Positions 1 to 12,545 of a stretch of DNA of 64,000 bases are shown piece by piece. This DNA comes from Atherix ibis. Taxonomy: Eukaryota; Arthropoda; Insecta; Diptera; Athericidae. The position numbers were made by a program, and so were the translations under genes. How positions within the stretch are numbered: the stretch's first letter is position 1; every line of letters begins with the position of its first letter. The stretch is taken from NCBI GenBank assembly GCA_958298945.1, contig OY282610.1, positions 23,026,233 to 23,090,232 on the forward strand, read 5' to 3'. A model generated the notes under the pieces. The model saw only the letters and a program-made list of their open reading frames with translations. It did not search any database and had not been told where the DNA came from.

Positions 1-1190
1 ACAAAATTGGGGCAGCGGTCAACCGCTGCATAAAGTCAGCCAGTGACGCTCACCGCACTTCACTAATGACTTCTCTGCAAGTTAAAACTGGCCGAACTTC
101 TTCATTACACCTTCTTCTCAAAGTCAGGTACCGATTCATCTATAAAAACCTCTGCTACTCTGCATTTCCACTGTAGTCCTTAATTACAAACACATTGAAC
201 ACTCCCATTTGCAAAAGAGGCTCTTCCTCCCGCTTAAAGTCCTGACCGAAATGGAAAGGAATCCCAATATCCATCTTCAAAAGTATCCCAAATGCCCGTG
301 CCAGACCCGGTATGGATGGTTTGGGTAGTTTGCAATGTTGAAAATTTCGGTTAACATGTCCCGATTGAAGAAGAAAGCAACCAACTCAATATGCTTCCGC
401 ACATTGTATAAGCACGAGCTGAGTGGATTAGGTAATAGCGTAATTTATTATACTGATGCCGCAACTAATGACCATTTTACATCTTTTGCGGTTATTCAAT
501 AAGCGGGCAGTTGCTTTAAGGAGGTGCACTATGGTATTTTTCCATACAGGGTAGCAGCTTATTTTGCAGTACGATCAGCAGTCGAATATGCTGTAAATAA
601 TAACCATAAAAATTACCACGAAGCAGTTAGTTGTAGCAATAGAAACGGTATTCGTGGCTCCAGGGCAGACCCAGTACTAAATGTTAGACATTGCCTAATA
701 AATAATCGCTTTATTCAGTTGCGGTAGGTGACGGAGCATGTAGGCATTCCTGACAACGAATATGCTCTGATCGACTTGCAAAAGAAGTTCTGCTCAGCCG
801 AGTTCATACAATATTAACGTATCAACGTCCACCAAATGCATAGTATGAGAAAATAGTGAGACTTTCCACGCTACACACTGGCTGACTGTCGCCAAACCGA
901 TTTACTCGACAACCAATCCGAAATTCTGATTCCTACCTGGCATTCGTGAACATCCTATCTGCCAATCCTGTGGTGTCCGTCTATGACACATACTGGCACA
1001 TTGTCACACAACAAGGCGGTTCTTTTCGAGTAGGATTCTCTCAATAACTGAACTACTAGAACCAGCTACACCCTTCTCTAGTCCTCTCTTCAACCGAAAT
1101 ACACATACCAATCTGCTACATAAATTTTTATTATTATTTTCTCTCTATTCAAATTAAACTGTCATATCTGAGACGCCAAATGGCCTTGCG
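1..1190 (+). pseudogene. non-LTR retrotransposon fragment (Jockey-like), RNase H and C-terminal region
   Basis: Degraded 3' part of a non-LTR retrotransposon. From about 446 the plus strand reads IYYTDAATNDHFTSFAVIQ, the first strand of an RNase H domain with its YTD motif. The next open stretch (524-727) continues the domain through a segment like AAYFAVRSAVEYAVNN. After a stop, at about 730, comes EHVGIPDNEYA, the usual 'GH-GI-GNE' motif of Jockey-type RNase H, here with E for G. The tail at 940-1110 is clearly the same sequence as 34300-34510, where the C-terminal cysteine motif PICQCCGVRL is better preserved. Several stops and frameshifts make it non-functional. The reverse-transcriptase part lies outside the window or is too decayed to see. 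Confidence 0.75.
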
Positions 1191-2254
1191 GTCGTGGTGC
1201 TTAGATGTGGCCCCTGGCACATCAAAAGTCTTTGGGACCTTTCTCACAAACAAACAAAAAATTCATTTGAATTGTAGAGGCCGTGTTGTTGGTATGCTAA
1301 AATATAATCTTGCTATAGGAAACCTTTCCTAGTATTGGTTCATTGAAGAGATGATTCCATGCTTACATTCGTAGACGCACCTGTTGATTACCACATAACA
1401 TCGTTTGTGAACATTCAGCAACTGTGGGCAGTTAGGACGATAGTTAAGACTGCAATCAATCTCTCCACACACCACAAAATATCAAATTTTTACCAATAGA
1501 TCCACAGCCGCCTTGGAAGCTGCTCTTGACTCTCTAGGTGACCCGATTCTCAACTGAAGTCGGCATTAGGTGCATTACAAACCGAACCTGTTTTTGATAA
1601 TTTTTTTTGGACTGTATCCAACATTTTAGGTATTATTTAATTAAACTTATAAATAGTAAGAAAAATTCTAAACTATTCATTATTTAGTCAATAAAATATA
1701 CTCATTTATGATGGCTCCAGAAACATAGATATTTTATAGAAAAATTCACAGTTGATTCGAAAATAAACAAATATCTCGATTACAAATAATAGGAGTGGGA
1801 TATGTGAGAGTAAATAACTTAACGAGTAATATTAACACCTCTTGGCCAATTCCTCTTTAAACACTGATGAGTGTCAATGGGGAAAGCAACAGAGGATAAT
1901 TTTCTAACAAGGAGACTATAGTGGTAGGAAATCGGGTATGCAACTTTTTATAACGAGAAACACATAAGTTATGAAAAAAAGGGGACCATTTAGTTCATGA
2001 TCAACGATTTTTCGGAGGATTTTGGATTGAAGGGATTGGAATATACATGGAAAAATTAATTATTTATTCAATTTTAATGTATTTGATTTTATTTTTAATC
2101 TTCAATTTCGAAGAAGGTGTTTGTTGTAGAAATATTTGCATTATATTCAAAATGTATACTTAATAATTTTAACCAAATTGTATATAAACCAGATTAGGAT
2201 AACATTAAACAATTATGAAAAATTCCCAAAATAGTATAAATCTTCACTAAATAG
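1191..2254. other. AT-rich intergenic DNA, no gene seen
   Basis: No coding potential or recognisable repeat was found. The first part probably still contains the tail and flank of the retrotransposon fragment to the left. Confidence 0.4.
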
Positions 2255-2510
2255 GAAAATGGCAATGTACACTTTTTTAGATCCACATTAAAAATAAACA
2301 AAAAATTTATGAATCAAAAACAATAATTATTTTCTACCAAATAAGATGAGAAAATTTTAGGACACAAAAATGGAAAAATGTTGTACCAAATTGCACAGGA
2401 GCCCCAGCGTATGTTTTATGGGCCCCAATGAAAATTAGAAAAAAAATTTACCAATTTTTTTAAATATACAAAATAATAATTATAACAAAAATATGCTCAT
2501 TTTAATTGTT
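2255..2510 (-). repeat. orphan copy of the upstream region of the MSTYAGD genes
   Basis: This stretch matches the DNA just upstream of the minus-strand gene at 20645-20995 (21020-21255), and in inverted form the DNA upstream of 5313. Shared segments include AGCCCCAGCGTATGTTTTA/AGTCCCAGCGTATGTTTTA followed by the GGGCCCCAAT block. A gene using it would run towards lower coordinates, but homology stops at about 2255-2280, before the ATG would appear. Either a further family member was lost or only the promoter-side DNA was copied. Confidence 0.7.
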
Positions 2511-4569
2511 CTTCTAGTTTAATACGCATTCATTATCGACTTAATTTATTTTTTTCTAATTTAAGCAAATTATTTAAAAAAAAAAAACAATAACAAAAAT
2601 TACAATTTATTATTATTATTTTTAAATGATTTTTTGTATTAAAATTTATATACACAAATTTATTCAATTTGCATAATAAATTTTTTATATAAATTCCAAT
2701 TGATCGGACATTTTTATAATAAAATTAAATTTATCATAAATATTTTGAATGCTACAATAATTAATTCTAGAATATCGTAAAGAACATAGATTGTTTCTGT
2801 TGTCGAAAATGATTATTATTTAATAAGTGTTTAAGTTATTATTTTGTTTATTATGAAATTATTGTCAGAAAAAAATCCTTGCAATTGTTTCTGCAATAAA
2901 ATTTCAACGAATTATGCCAATTATAGATGAAAATATTTATATTTGATTAAAGTGAATTTTATTTAACTAACATTCTGTACCCAAGAAAAAAAATTATTTT
3001 CATAGTCAGTACGTACTCACCCGTAGTAAATTAGATCACTTCTATTGTTGCAATTTGAGACCATGCGAAAATTTCCCGTCAGATGGCGAATGTTTTAATT
3101 GACATAGAATGGACTATATTGTTGGCATTCCCACTGAAGCTAACAAGAAGGCTCTCGTTGGAGCATAAATTCAAAGATCGTAGAAAAAATATAGACACAC
3201 TGTGTAAGTTTTATAAACAAATTTATATTTAAGAAAGGACGATATTTTTTGTGTGCATATACGAAAAAGTGGTAATTTTTCTTGTGAAATTTTTAATTGT
3301 TTTTACATAGCACTGCAGGAATTGTACAATTTCTGTTTCTGAAACAACCAAAATTTACATGTGCTTATTTAGCATCTTAAAAGGGGACGCTTGGTCGTCT
3401 TATAAGGCTTCTTGTCTAATAATTAAATTCTCAATCCAATTTTTCCAAGAAAAGCAAACGGGAAAAAAACGTTGATTGGCACTTTTTTCTTAACTCAGAA
3501 AATTTGAGAAAAAATTAAAATACATTTTTTTCATATGTTTTTCTTTATGGGCAAATGGGTGCAGGGCGGCGATAAAGGAAGACGAAAGAAGTTGGCTAAC
3601 TAAATAAATAATATATTCAAACTTTATTCTACAATATAGTTTAATTATTCTTTGAATTTTGTGTTTTCTTAGAATTATTGCAATAATCAGTAAACGATTC
3701 TACACACTCACACACCGACAGATAATAAAAACCTGCTCCTCATCGAAGTAGATTTAGATTATTCGTTTTTGTTGTGTTTCATCGTTGCTGGTTATTTTCT
3801 TCCTTGATTTTGGAGGAAGACAACGCTTTTAAGAACAAAAGGGAAAGGGCAAATAGATCTCATACACATCACTCATAACTATGCAAAGAGGATCACAGTC
3901 ACACTTATAGAATTTTTTAAGGGAGCAGGAAGATAAATGTGAGAATAGTTGCTGAATTTTAAAGTGTTTTTTTCGATACGGAAATTTGCTTAAAACTGGC
4001 TTGAAATGAACTTGAGTACACCAATAAATTATGCCTTAATTGTGATAATTGAAAGTAAACTTATTCAAATACTTAATTTTTTTTAGATACTTTAAAAAAA
4101 ATCCTTTTTTCGGTTCTAAAGGAGAAGAAGGGACGAAATGCTGGAGTGCATATATAAAGCACATAGTCACTGGTTTCCGAGGTATCATTCTATTCTTGTA
4201 TGCAAAATCGAGTCTAGATTGACACAGAGTTTGAGAAAACTCACTTTAATCGAGAAGAAATTTTCTCTATTTTAGAATATGTTTACATGAATCCTGAGTA
4301 ATGTCCTATGTGGTCAATATCACAAAAAATTACAACGAAATATTTTTTAAATGATGAATTTTCACATTTGAAGATTTCTACAACCTCTGAAAATGTGCTT
4401 TATCGCCTTCCTCTACGCAATTGACGATTTTCAAATACGTTTTTGGGATATAATCTCTTTTGAGGAAGCAAACCCAAACCTAAAAGCATTAGTTAATATT
4501 GACTCTCGTTTTTACTTCGAAATAAATAAAAAAGGATATAAAGCGGATAAATTTCACAGCATTCCATCT
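2511..4569. other. AT-rich intergenic DNA
   Basis: No gene is supported. Short open stretches such as 4393-4581 have no second line of evidence. The right edge runs into the inverted-repeat arm at about 4570. Confidence 0.4.
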
Positions 4570-5312
4570 CAGTCCATATAGTATTATACATTCCAAATAA
4601 TGTAAAATAAAAAGCAGTTTGCAGGGGAGCAGTCTCCAAATTTCCGACTGGGAAGTTCATTAGGACATGTTTCAATTTCCGAATAGTACGAAAATAAGTA
4701 GAAATACCGCCACTTTCTGCTGATCATGTCAGGTTAACAAACATTTTGAATATTGTCTTGAAAATGTCCTATTCAGCGGCTTATTCAATTTGGATTTTTT
4801 TTGGTTTCAAGGATCAATAGTGCATAGTATTTCATACTATAATAATAAGAAGATTAAAAGTTCAAATCTATTCTAAGCTATTCGAGGAGAATTAATATTG
4901 GTTAACTTTGATATTTTATATATTTTCTATAGAGATAAAAATACTTTCTTCTATTTTGGATAGTTTCCGTTCGTTATCTTGTAGTATTTTTTAAAAGAAG
5001 CGACATTCGTTAAAACAAAATGAAACTTGAACAGAGTTGGTGAGAGGCTGGGCAGAATATTTTTGTTATTATTATTATTATTTTCTATATTTTAATAAAA
5101 TGGTAAATTTTTTTCTAATTTTTATTGGGGCCCGTAAAACATACGCTGGGCTCTTGTGCAATTTGGTACAATATTTTTCCATTTTTGTGTCCATTTTACA
5201 GTGGTTCTAAAATGTAATCTTATTTTTTCGAAAATTATTATTGATTTTGATTCTTAAATTTTTTGTCTATTTTTAATATGCTTAATATATATTTCGATGT
5301 AGGAAACGTAAA

Positions 5313-5675
5313 ATGAGTACATATGCAGGTGATTTCATACGGCAATGGATTACAGTGAGAAGGTTGAAACTCCTGAAATATCTGAAGGTGGCGGAGATAA
5401 TGTATCACAAGATGTCTTGCTTAGCACGAACTAATAATACGATATTAAGGCTACCCAGACTATTGACCAATATCTTGCTGACAAAAAAACTAATTACGGA
5501 ATTCATACCAGCAATGTTGACCAGTTTGGACCAGATATTAACACCAGAAAATAATACTACTGAAAACGCATTTGATTTGGTTAGTGAAATTGTCAAAAAA
5601 ACTGGCGAAGTCGAAATATATATCGCAACCGAGTTTGGCAGCAAAGTTGTCAAACATATAAATATGAATAAATAA
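5313..5675 (+). CDS. small all-helical protein, MSTYAGD family, copy 1 (unknown function)
   Basis: I do not recognise this 120-residue protein. It looks soluble and largely helical, with no signal peptide and no clear membrane segment. A hydrophobic/charged stretch at residues 59-75 carries the pattern L-I-T-E-F-I-P, and residues 77-85 are polar and Asn/Thr-rich. Evidence that it is real: an intact paralogue at 20645-20995 on the other strand keeps the frame, and the N-terminal part differs only by amino-acid replacements with no silent change. A plausible splice acceptor (CGATGTAG/GAAACG) sits 10 bases before the ATG in both copies, suggesting a leader intron; I could not place the donor. 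It is convergent with the MGLMDK gene ending at 6065. The last 13 residues differ from the paralogue because of a shifted frame. Confidence 0.6.
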   Translation: MSTYAGDFIRQWITVRRLKLLKYLKVAEIMYHKMSCLARTNNTILRLPRLLTNILLTKKLITEFIPAMLTSLDQILTPENNTTENAFDLVSEIVKKTGEVEIYIATEFGSKVVKHINMNK

Positions 5676-6064
5676 TAAATGTTCGCTTAAATTTTTTTTT
5701 TATTGTTCTGCCATTTAGCGTTCGTTCGACTTGTGGATAGTAGATCCTTAATGCGATTCCAACTGAGATCGTGAGAAAAAGGGACAATTCACGTTAAAAA
5801 TACGTCCTTCCCAACCATCCTATTTAGAAGCGCTTTAGGTCTACATGGTTTCGAGATCACTTCTCCATAGTGATTAGGTATACATGGTTTCGAGATCAAA
5901 ATTATACACAAATAGTTACTGTATGAAAATTTATTAAAGCTTCATTATAGAAGTTACACAAATAGTTTATTTTTTACTCATGAATTTTTAATCTACCACA
6001 AAATAAACCATAAAAATTATTAATAAATTTGAAAAGAAGTGGTTTCTTTTCGACTACAAAAATA
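5676..6064. other. convergent intergenic spacer of pair 1
   Basis: Shared 3' flank of two convergent genes. It contains the blocks GACTTGTGGATAGTAGATCC and the 'TAGGTCTACATGGTTTCGAGATC' motif, here partly duplicated (about 5836 and 5877). The same blocks occur at 20340-20580 and 28740-28900. No terminator or RNA gene is recognised. Confidence 0.5.
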
Positions 6065-6382
6065 TTAGTGAAATGGACGTTCTTCCAATTTCTCACGTAA
6101 ACTTATTACCAAAAAGATGAGTTCACACATCGATGTCGAAATATATTCCACGTCGTCGGGGTGCATTCCTGCAGGTCGCTTAGTGAATCCCAGCAGGACA
6201 TTGTCCAAAAATTCACTTACAAGATCAATATTTGACGTGAAATTTGAGAGCGTCTGTTGAACACTTCCACCGCTTGGATTAGCATGCTGCGCCTCCAATA
6301 TTTCGATTGCCAATTTGTATAAACGCAATTGATCTTCGCATATTGTTTCGAAAAAATCTTCAACCTTGTCCATCAATCCCAT
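6065..6382 (-). CDS. small all-helical protein, MGLMDK family, copy C (unknown function)
   Basis: I do not recognise this 105-residue protein, which is predicted to be helical, acidic at the N terminus and without a signal peptide. The first 22 residues (MGLMDKVEDFFETICEDQLR onward) match the two paralogues at 19924 and 28255, and after residue about 30 the sequences diverge strongly. Residues 67-78 keep a conserved KRPAG-HPDD-like motif. The C terminus, EERPFH, matches copy B. The leader carries a likely 75-nt intron (6489-6415; GTAAGAT donor, TTGTAG acceptor) at the same place as in the other two copies. An in-frame stop lies between the acceptor and the ATG, which supports this start. It is convergent with 5313-5675. 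Confidence 0.65.
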   Translation of the reverse strand: MGLMDKVEDFFETICEDQLRLYKLAIEILEAQHANPSGGSVQQTLSNFTSNIDLVSEFLDNVLLGFTKRPAGMHPDDVEYISTSMCELIFLVISLREKLEERPFH

Positions 6383-6414
6383 CTTGATTGCGTTTGTATA
6401 CGTTGATTTTTACT

Positions 6415-6489
6415 CTACAACCATTCAAATCATAAATAATTTATTACATGAAGATTCAAAATTACATAAAAGCATACATAAAATCTTAC
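6415..6489 (-). other. predicted 5'-leader intron of MGLMDK copy C
   Basis: GT-AG interval with donor CCG/GTAAGATTTT and acceptor TTGTAG/AGTAAA, conserved in position in copies A (19804-19891) and B (28135-28222). It is a prediction only; no transcript data are available. Confidence 0.5.
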
Positions 6490-6790
6490 CGGAAAATTGT
6501 ATTTGTAAGCTGCTCTTGTCTCGAGTTCTTAAAATTTAATATTAGATTCAATATTTAAGACTGCAATTATTTGATATGAATCAGTTGTCAATTATTTTTT
6601 AAAAGTCTACCTTCTCGTTTCCATCTGAAATTTGCTGCAATTTTATAAACAAAAATATTTTTGAAATGATATTTTTTAATAAAAATTAATAATGTTCATA
6701 ATTTTTCCTTGAAAATTTTGAAGGTGTAAAAGAGGATTTTTCGGTTTTAGATATAATTAATATTTGAAATTTTTTTTATTTTTTACAAAG

Positions 6791-9290
6791 TTAGCTAACC
6801 AAAATTTGAGGTTTTGTTTTTTATATTAAAAAGTATTTTTTTATGTATGTAGAAAATTTCATATTTACAAAGTGATCTATTATATATTCACTGAGTTCTC
6901 TTATTACAAAGAAATCGAATAGAAAATTTGCAAAATTGAAGAAAAATTATTCATGATCATTCATGAAGAGGTGATGGATGGATGGTAGTGTTTCTCCTGA
7001 TTGATCCGGTAAAAATTTCTCCTAATTACTTCAAAATAAAACATTTTGCTAAGTTGGAAGCATCTATTGACCATATTTTAGTATATGACAAGATATGAGA
7101 AGTCAATGAAGATATTATAGTAAAATTATTGATGAAACTGCGTTATTTGGCGAAGATTCCAGATGAATAAGGATGACATCCAGCATAATGGAGAAATGGT
7201 CATTGTTACTCCATAGAGTAGATACTCAACTCAACTCTGTGTAACAATAGGAGGCCATCTATCATATATGATTTTTTGATTAAATATTTATTTATAAAAA
7301 AATTTTTAAGCTAAAAAGCATTTCTATTTAAGAACATAGAAAGAATAAATTCTAATATTAAAAAAAGTGTACGTATAATCATAACGAAAAAGTAGAGAAC
7401 GTTTTATTCCATACTAGAATTGGAAATGAAAGATAAAAAAATTTTTTAGAAGATTTTATGATTAAACTCAACTCTTGGAATCAATTTTCCAAATATATAG
7501 TATTTTTGTGGAATGCCTTTTGAGGATCTATTAAGTGACTAAATTTATTCAACAGCTGTGAAAATATAGTACCATTTTCTTCTTCTTTGCTTGTAAAAGG
7601 TAATAGAATTTATTAAATTTTATCTGCGTTTATGTTTGTGGATTTTATAGGTTCGAAACGTAGAACATTATCTAGATTTAGTATAGAAAGAATACTATCA
7701 GAAAAAAAAATTGAAAACTATACCAAAATGGGACTTCGTAACGATTCCAATGATGATGATTCGATTTTATATACTTTTATCTTCGGAAAAATTGAAATAA
7801 TGCTACTCTTTTCTTGTATAATTTTTATTATTATATCGTGAATATTTTTAGAAACTGTATTGTGGTTTATGTGAAAATATGGAAATTTCCTGGATAAGGG
7901 ATTGAAAGAGGAAGGTATAAAAATTTGCAATTTAAAATGACTTGTTGCAACCGTACTTAGATAACCACCTTGCCTTGCTAAGGCATGTGTGTCGCTAGCT
8001 TTGTGCGGAGTTCTTAAGGGGTTCGAAGTTTATGCAAACGGGTGCTCTCACAACCAGCATAATAAAATAAAACTCATACCTTTACACAAAGGGGTAAATG
8101 GAGATACCTAATAGTGTTAATTTATTCCATGAAAGAGGAAAATGAGATCGAAGAAATAATGGCAGAAAAATAATGAGATGAGATTAAAAAATATTTAGAG
8201 AAAAAACTCAAGGTTAGGGGAAAGGCATATGAAATTAGGGAAAGGTATTAAAATTGGGAAGGCAAAAAAAAATAATTTTAGAAGCTTAACGAGGAGAAAG
8301 AGAATGCAGATGGCCTTCCCGAGTGATAGAAGAGACTTAGCTATTACGTCTGTCCCTGGCCATTCCGCAAATACTTTCGTTGGCACTTTTCGGCTAAATA
8401 ATTTTTGAGTGTCCCTATTTCGGCCGACGATGATCACTTCTACGATACCCGCTCAGAAAAATTAACGTCGTCGAACCCGGGGTAGACTGTGGGAACCGCT
8501 TTAATAAAAGTTTCTTTTTACATAATTTTTGACAATTCTTCATTAATTAAACTCTTATTTATATTAGAAAATATCTATAATTATTAATAAAATAAAGAAT
8601 GTTCCTTCTTAATAATTTTCTCTTAAAAAAATTTACTCATCTTCATTGTTAATTTGAAATTTTTTTAATTCTCATCTTTTCTTATGAAAAAAAAAATACT
8701 TATAGTTCTTTTTGTAAAATTTTTTATCAAATTTATTTTTGTTTGGTTGTGTATAAAAGCATAAAAATAATAATATAAGATATTGTTCAGCTATTTTTTT
8801 TTAAAACCAATCAATTTGATATAAAAGTTATTTTAATATGGTATGTTTTTAATTCCAGCTAGTATAATAGCTTTACTTTACAATATTTTAAGATAGTGCA
8901 GGTGAAAAATTATTTCTCAAAATATTATTTGTATGTGTGCTTATATGTGTTTAGGATTTGCTGCAGTCTATAATAAAAAAAAAACTCTAAAGTTAACAAT
9001 TATTTATTAAATTCACTTCATAATTTTTCATTAATTTTCTAAAAGACAAACTTTTTTTTTAATTTTTAACTTGATTTATTTTATTTATTTAAATATATGA
9101 ATTTATTTTTATAATTTATATAAGTAGAATTTTTAAACATCCTTTTTCTTTTGATTTTGTAGATTTTAATTTGTTTTTAGGTTTTTTCTTCTTTATTTAA
9201 TTATATTTTTTTTAATGATTTGTTTACTTTACTAACTTTTTCAGCTTAGTCTGACTACAATTTTCAATTTAATTTAATTTTTTTTTATTT
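6791..9290. other. AT-rich intergenic DNA with a GC-richer patch at about 7940-8490
   Basis: Mostly low-complexity A/T. The patch at 7940-8490 has a less biased composition (for example CGAACCCGGGGTAGACTGTG near 8475) and could be an old transposon remnant, but no reading frame is recognisable on either strand. Confidence 0.35.
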
Positions 9291-9509
9291 TTGAACTAAG
9301 ACGTACTGCCGGCACTCACGCAAGTGTGCGTGCAATGTATGATGAGTGCCATAAAACCAGTAAAATCAAAGCCAAATGTATTTTTTGTTACGGCAATCAC
9401 CCCGCCAATTATAAAAGTTCTACCACGGACAAGGATCTCCTAAAGAAAATATTACCAAACAGACCAGCACAAGCAATTTGACACAGCCTAACTCTTCTTC
9501 AGCAACAAC

Positions 9510-9562
9510 ACCTCCCACAACAACAACAGCAACAGCAGCAGCAGCAGCAGCAATCAAATAAA
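9510..9562 (+). repeat. CAA/CAG triplet run
   Basis: CAACAACAACAGCAACAGCAGCAG-type run that would encode polyglutamine within the ORF1 relic. Confidence 0.85.
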
Positions 9563-10329
9563 TCTAGTTTGTATATTCACCCAACCCCTTCCCTGTCATC
9601 ACAAGATTTTCATACCATGTTCGCCCAACTAACGAATAATCTAATTCAAGAAATCCAAAACTTGACTTTTAAGCGCGTTAATGCCTGTCGTATCAAATTT
9701 GACGCCAATTGTTCCAAAATATATATTGTGGAATACTACAAACTTCCTCTACATTCTAATATGTAATGCGAACGGTGTGACAAGAACTAGACATATTGTA
9801 GATAATTGCACTTGTAACCGAGACACACTTTACGATCAAGTTGTTCTTTACTATACGTGACTATTTAACATACAGAACTGATCATCCCAAAAAGGACAAG
9901 GCAATGTGGAACTGTCATCCTTATTAGAAACTCCTTAAATCATTCCTCCCATTCACAAAACTGCCAAAGAATACCTACAGTCACTAGCTTTTACCCGGTT
10001 ATTGTCCTACACATAAAATTTGAACTTGGAAATTTTTTTAACTAAATGGAGTTCCCGTGTTTCGAACCTCCGAGGAGAGATTCTCCAAGAAGTCCTCTCC
10101 TATACTACTTTCGAAGTTCTTGTTCCTTCCTTACCCAACTATTGGCCTACCAGTTCTTAAAACCTTCCTGATATCCTAGACCATGTCATTACCACACCTA
10201 TTAATTCCATTAATACAACCATAAGTATACTCCTTCGGCTGAATTCCGATTCCGTATATCTTGATATTTCGAAAGCTTCCGACCGTGTATGGCACCCTGG
10301 ATTGCTTTGGAATCTGCAGCGAGTCTTGC

Positions 10330-10445
10330 TCTCTGGTTATTTCCACATGCTAAAATCCTATCTCTCAGACCGATTTCTTTCTCCGGTTATTTCCACATGC
10401 TAAAATCCTATCCACATGCTAAAATCCTATCTCTCAGACTAATTT
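10330..10445 (+). repeat. local duplications inside the RT relic
   Basis: GGTTATTTCCACATGCTAAA occurs at 10336 and again at 10384, and CCACATGCTAAAATCCTATC occurs a further time at about 10411. This is a 48-bp and then a 20-bp tandem duplication in the dead retrotransposon. Confidence 0.8.
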
Positions 10446-11289
10446 CATTTTTGAATATTATGAAATTTATCCTATCTCCACCGGTGTCCCTCAGGGTAGC
10501 ATCTTACAGTATTTAAAACCATGATATTCCCTGTCATAGTGTGATATCCTTGCCTCAATATAGGCTAATGATACAGCCAACTTTACAAATAAAAAAGATC
10601 CTTACACAGCCATCAATATCCCACAAAACTACATCCACTTCTTATGAACCTGGTTCAAAAGGTGGAGAGTGGAGTAAATGAGTAAAAATCGGCTCATGTT
10701 ATCCCTGATATAAAGCTAAACGGCAGTAATATTCTACAAAAGTTTCGGTGGACTTGTATTCAAGAAACGCTTAACCTGGAACCCTCACACGAAAACTAAA
10801 AGAACTGAACTTAATGGACGATACTTAAACTGATATGGACACACGGTCTCGAACTTTGGGGTTCGACCAAGTATTCCAATTCCCATCGAATCCAAACTTT
10901 ACAATCCCAAATCCTTCGTACCATCATGATCTAAATGTTCCACTCGTTCTTGAACCATATCTATCCCGTGCTGCCGTCCTAACCCTTTAGCAAGAGAACG
11001 GTTCACTCCCACCCTTCCATAGCACACCCATCGACGTTTCAAACGGCAATGATGGCCTCGTGCTTTTTAAATTTGCAAAATAAATCATCATTCCTTGTTT
11101 GAATAATTTACAATTTTATCTTTTCTTTCATCATTTTTGATCTTCAAAAGTGAATAATGTTTGCATTCTTTTTAGTTTTAGTTTTAAATGTTTCCCTTTT
11201 ATAATATTTTATGATTTCCAGTTGACTAGTCTCTCCGGATACACTGCTACTGCTATGTATGCATTAAAGAACTAATCAATTATCAACCA

Positions 11290-11840
11290 TCATTTTGCAG
11301 AATTTTTTTTATAGGAAAACTCACAAAACCGATGTGCAACACGCCCTAATCAACACCAAACCTCTCCTCGTGCCGATGCACCAACACCGAATGCTCACGC
11401 CTCCACCTGTTTTCCAAACCAACTTCATGGAGAAGCCAGATGAGTGTGTGGTTCTACGCCATTACCGATAGTACGATCAAGGCATCTCGCTTCCACGAAC
11501 CGCAACAACTGTCGTTGTTCCATCGCACGATGGCGCTTGTAAATGGCAATCGCACGATCAAGTTAGTGGGCTGTTTCTTCAGCTACTCGGGGAGGCGTGG
11601 TCGAACCGTGAAGTTGTCTGATGGGAGTTTTGCACAGCAGCATCAAAACCGGCCAGACAACTTCATGCACAATTCAATGGATTCGTTCGATTCTAAATGT
11701 CAATTCTCCGAACCAAAACAAAAGTACTATGGACGTTGCAGAGAAGTTGTATTGATAACATGAACGCTTTAGATAAAATCAGACTACTCCGAATATTTTA
11801 TGGAGATGAATAAAAGAACACCCACCCACCAATACCTAAT
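11290..11840 (+). other. GC-richer island with a 107-codon ORF of unknown nature
   Basis: The ORF at 11440-11763 is open, and the surrounding block is clearly less AT-rich than its flanks. The translation has no recognised domain, signal peptide or membrane segment. The complementary strand has two stops and is not recognisable either. It could be untranslated or UTR sequence of a transposon, since it lies between two TE relics. I give it no function. Confidence 0.3.
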
Positions 11841-11984
11841 AAATATATTCGAACGTAAATACTTTATTAATAAAATCTATTCCAGAAATAGATAAGATCA
11901 CTAAACTGATCATCTAATAGTTACCATTATATTCATTATATTAGCAATTTATCAACTGAAATAAAGGCGTTTTAATAGGTAAGA

Positions 11985-12545
11985 AGAACCAGGGGGAGCT
12001 TTCTTTGCACCCCGATAAACTTACTGTTTGGTGTGGATTTTGGTCAAGTGGCATCATGGGGCCATACTGCTCTCGAAAAGAGGCTGGCGCGACGCGACGA
12101 TAACAGATTTTGTTTGTTCTTCAATTGGACGACAATATCCGTTTTTAATAAAACAATGAAAAAAGATACTCCACGTCGCGTTAGTTGAAGTGATGCTCAT
12201 GTCAGTTGGTCGCCAACATTGTTCGGTTTAACGCTCTATGGGCTTTTTTTCTATGAGGCTATGTTAAGTCACTGGTCTATGCCAGCAAATAAACCGATAA
12301 TACTTGACGTGCTGGAGAAGAATATCAGTCAAGCCACCGCTGAGATTCAGCCCGATTGATTCGGAAGAATCATCCAAAATTGGACCAATCGGATCACATC
12401 CTGCTAACAAAATCGTGGATGCCATTTGAACGATGTTGATTTTGACTAAGAATGGTTTTAGATGTAAATTAATCTCCAAACCATTGCTCATTTTTTTTCG
12501 ATAACATCGTCTAAAGTGGTAAATTTTCTACCATATAAAAAGCTC
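11985..12545 (+). pseudogene. DDE transposase remnant (Tc1/mariner superfamily)
   Basis: Reading frames broken by stops and shifts carry, in order: LHPDKLTVWCGFWSSGIMGP near 12010 (the conserved 'P-K-TVWC-FWSGGIIGPYFFE' segment), FFL*GYVKSLVYA near 12245 ('DFFLWGYVKS-VY'), LEKNISQATAEIQPD near 12312, and GCHLNDV near 12418 ('GGHLNDIVFH'). These motifs in that order are typical of an IS630/Tc1/mariner-type insect transposase C-terminal half. The N-terminal DNA-binding part is missing. Confidence 0.75.

Larger units (their letters stand above)
4570..6790 (+). repeat. inverted-repeat arm 1 (partner 19470-21740)
   Basis: A segment of about 2.2 kb is present in reverse complement at 19470-21740. 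Matching landmarks: GCAGGGGAGCAGTCTCCAAA (4622) with its complement near 21680; CCGCCACTTTCTGCTGAT (4708) with its complement near 21590; the ACATACGCTGGG block (5140) with 21170; and both ORFs of the convergent pair. Homology runs through the 5' leader and intron of the MGLMDK gene to about 6790. The centres of the arms are about 15 kb apart. Confidence 0.85.
9291..11090 (+). pseudogene. Jockey-like non-LTR retrotransposon, degraded ORF1 and ORF2
   Basis: At about 9345 the plus strand reads CHKTSKIKAKCIFCYGNHPA, a retrotransposon ORF1 zinc-knuckle segment, followed by a CAA/CAG-encoded glutamine run (9515-9560). At about 10255 come LDISKASDRVWHPGLLW and GYFHMLKSYLSD, the reverse-transcriptase core of Jockey-type elements (normally 'LDI-KAFD-VWH'). 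At about 10480, CPSGYHL is a decayed 'GVPQGSIL' motif. At about 10835, TRGLELWGSTKYSN matches the 'GLELWG' motif after the RT thumb. Many stops and shifts are present, so this is a dead copy. The region between ORF1 and RT is shortened, so this is an internally deleted element. Confidence 0.75.
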
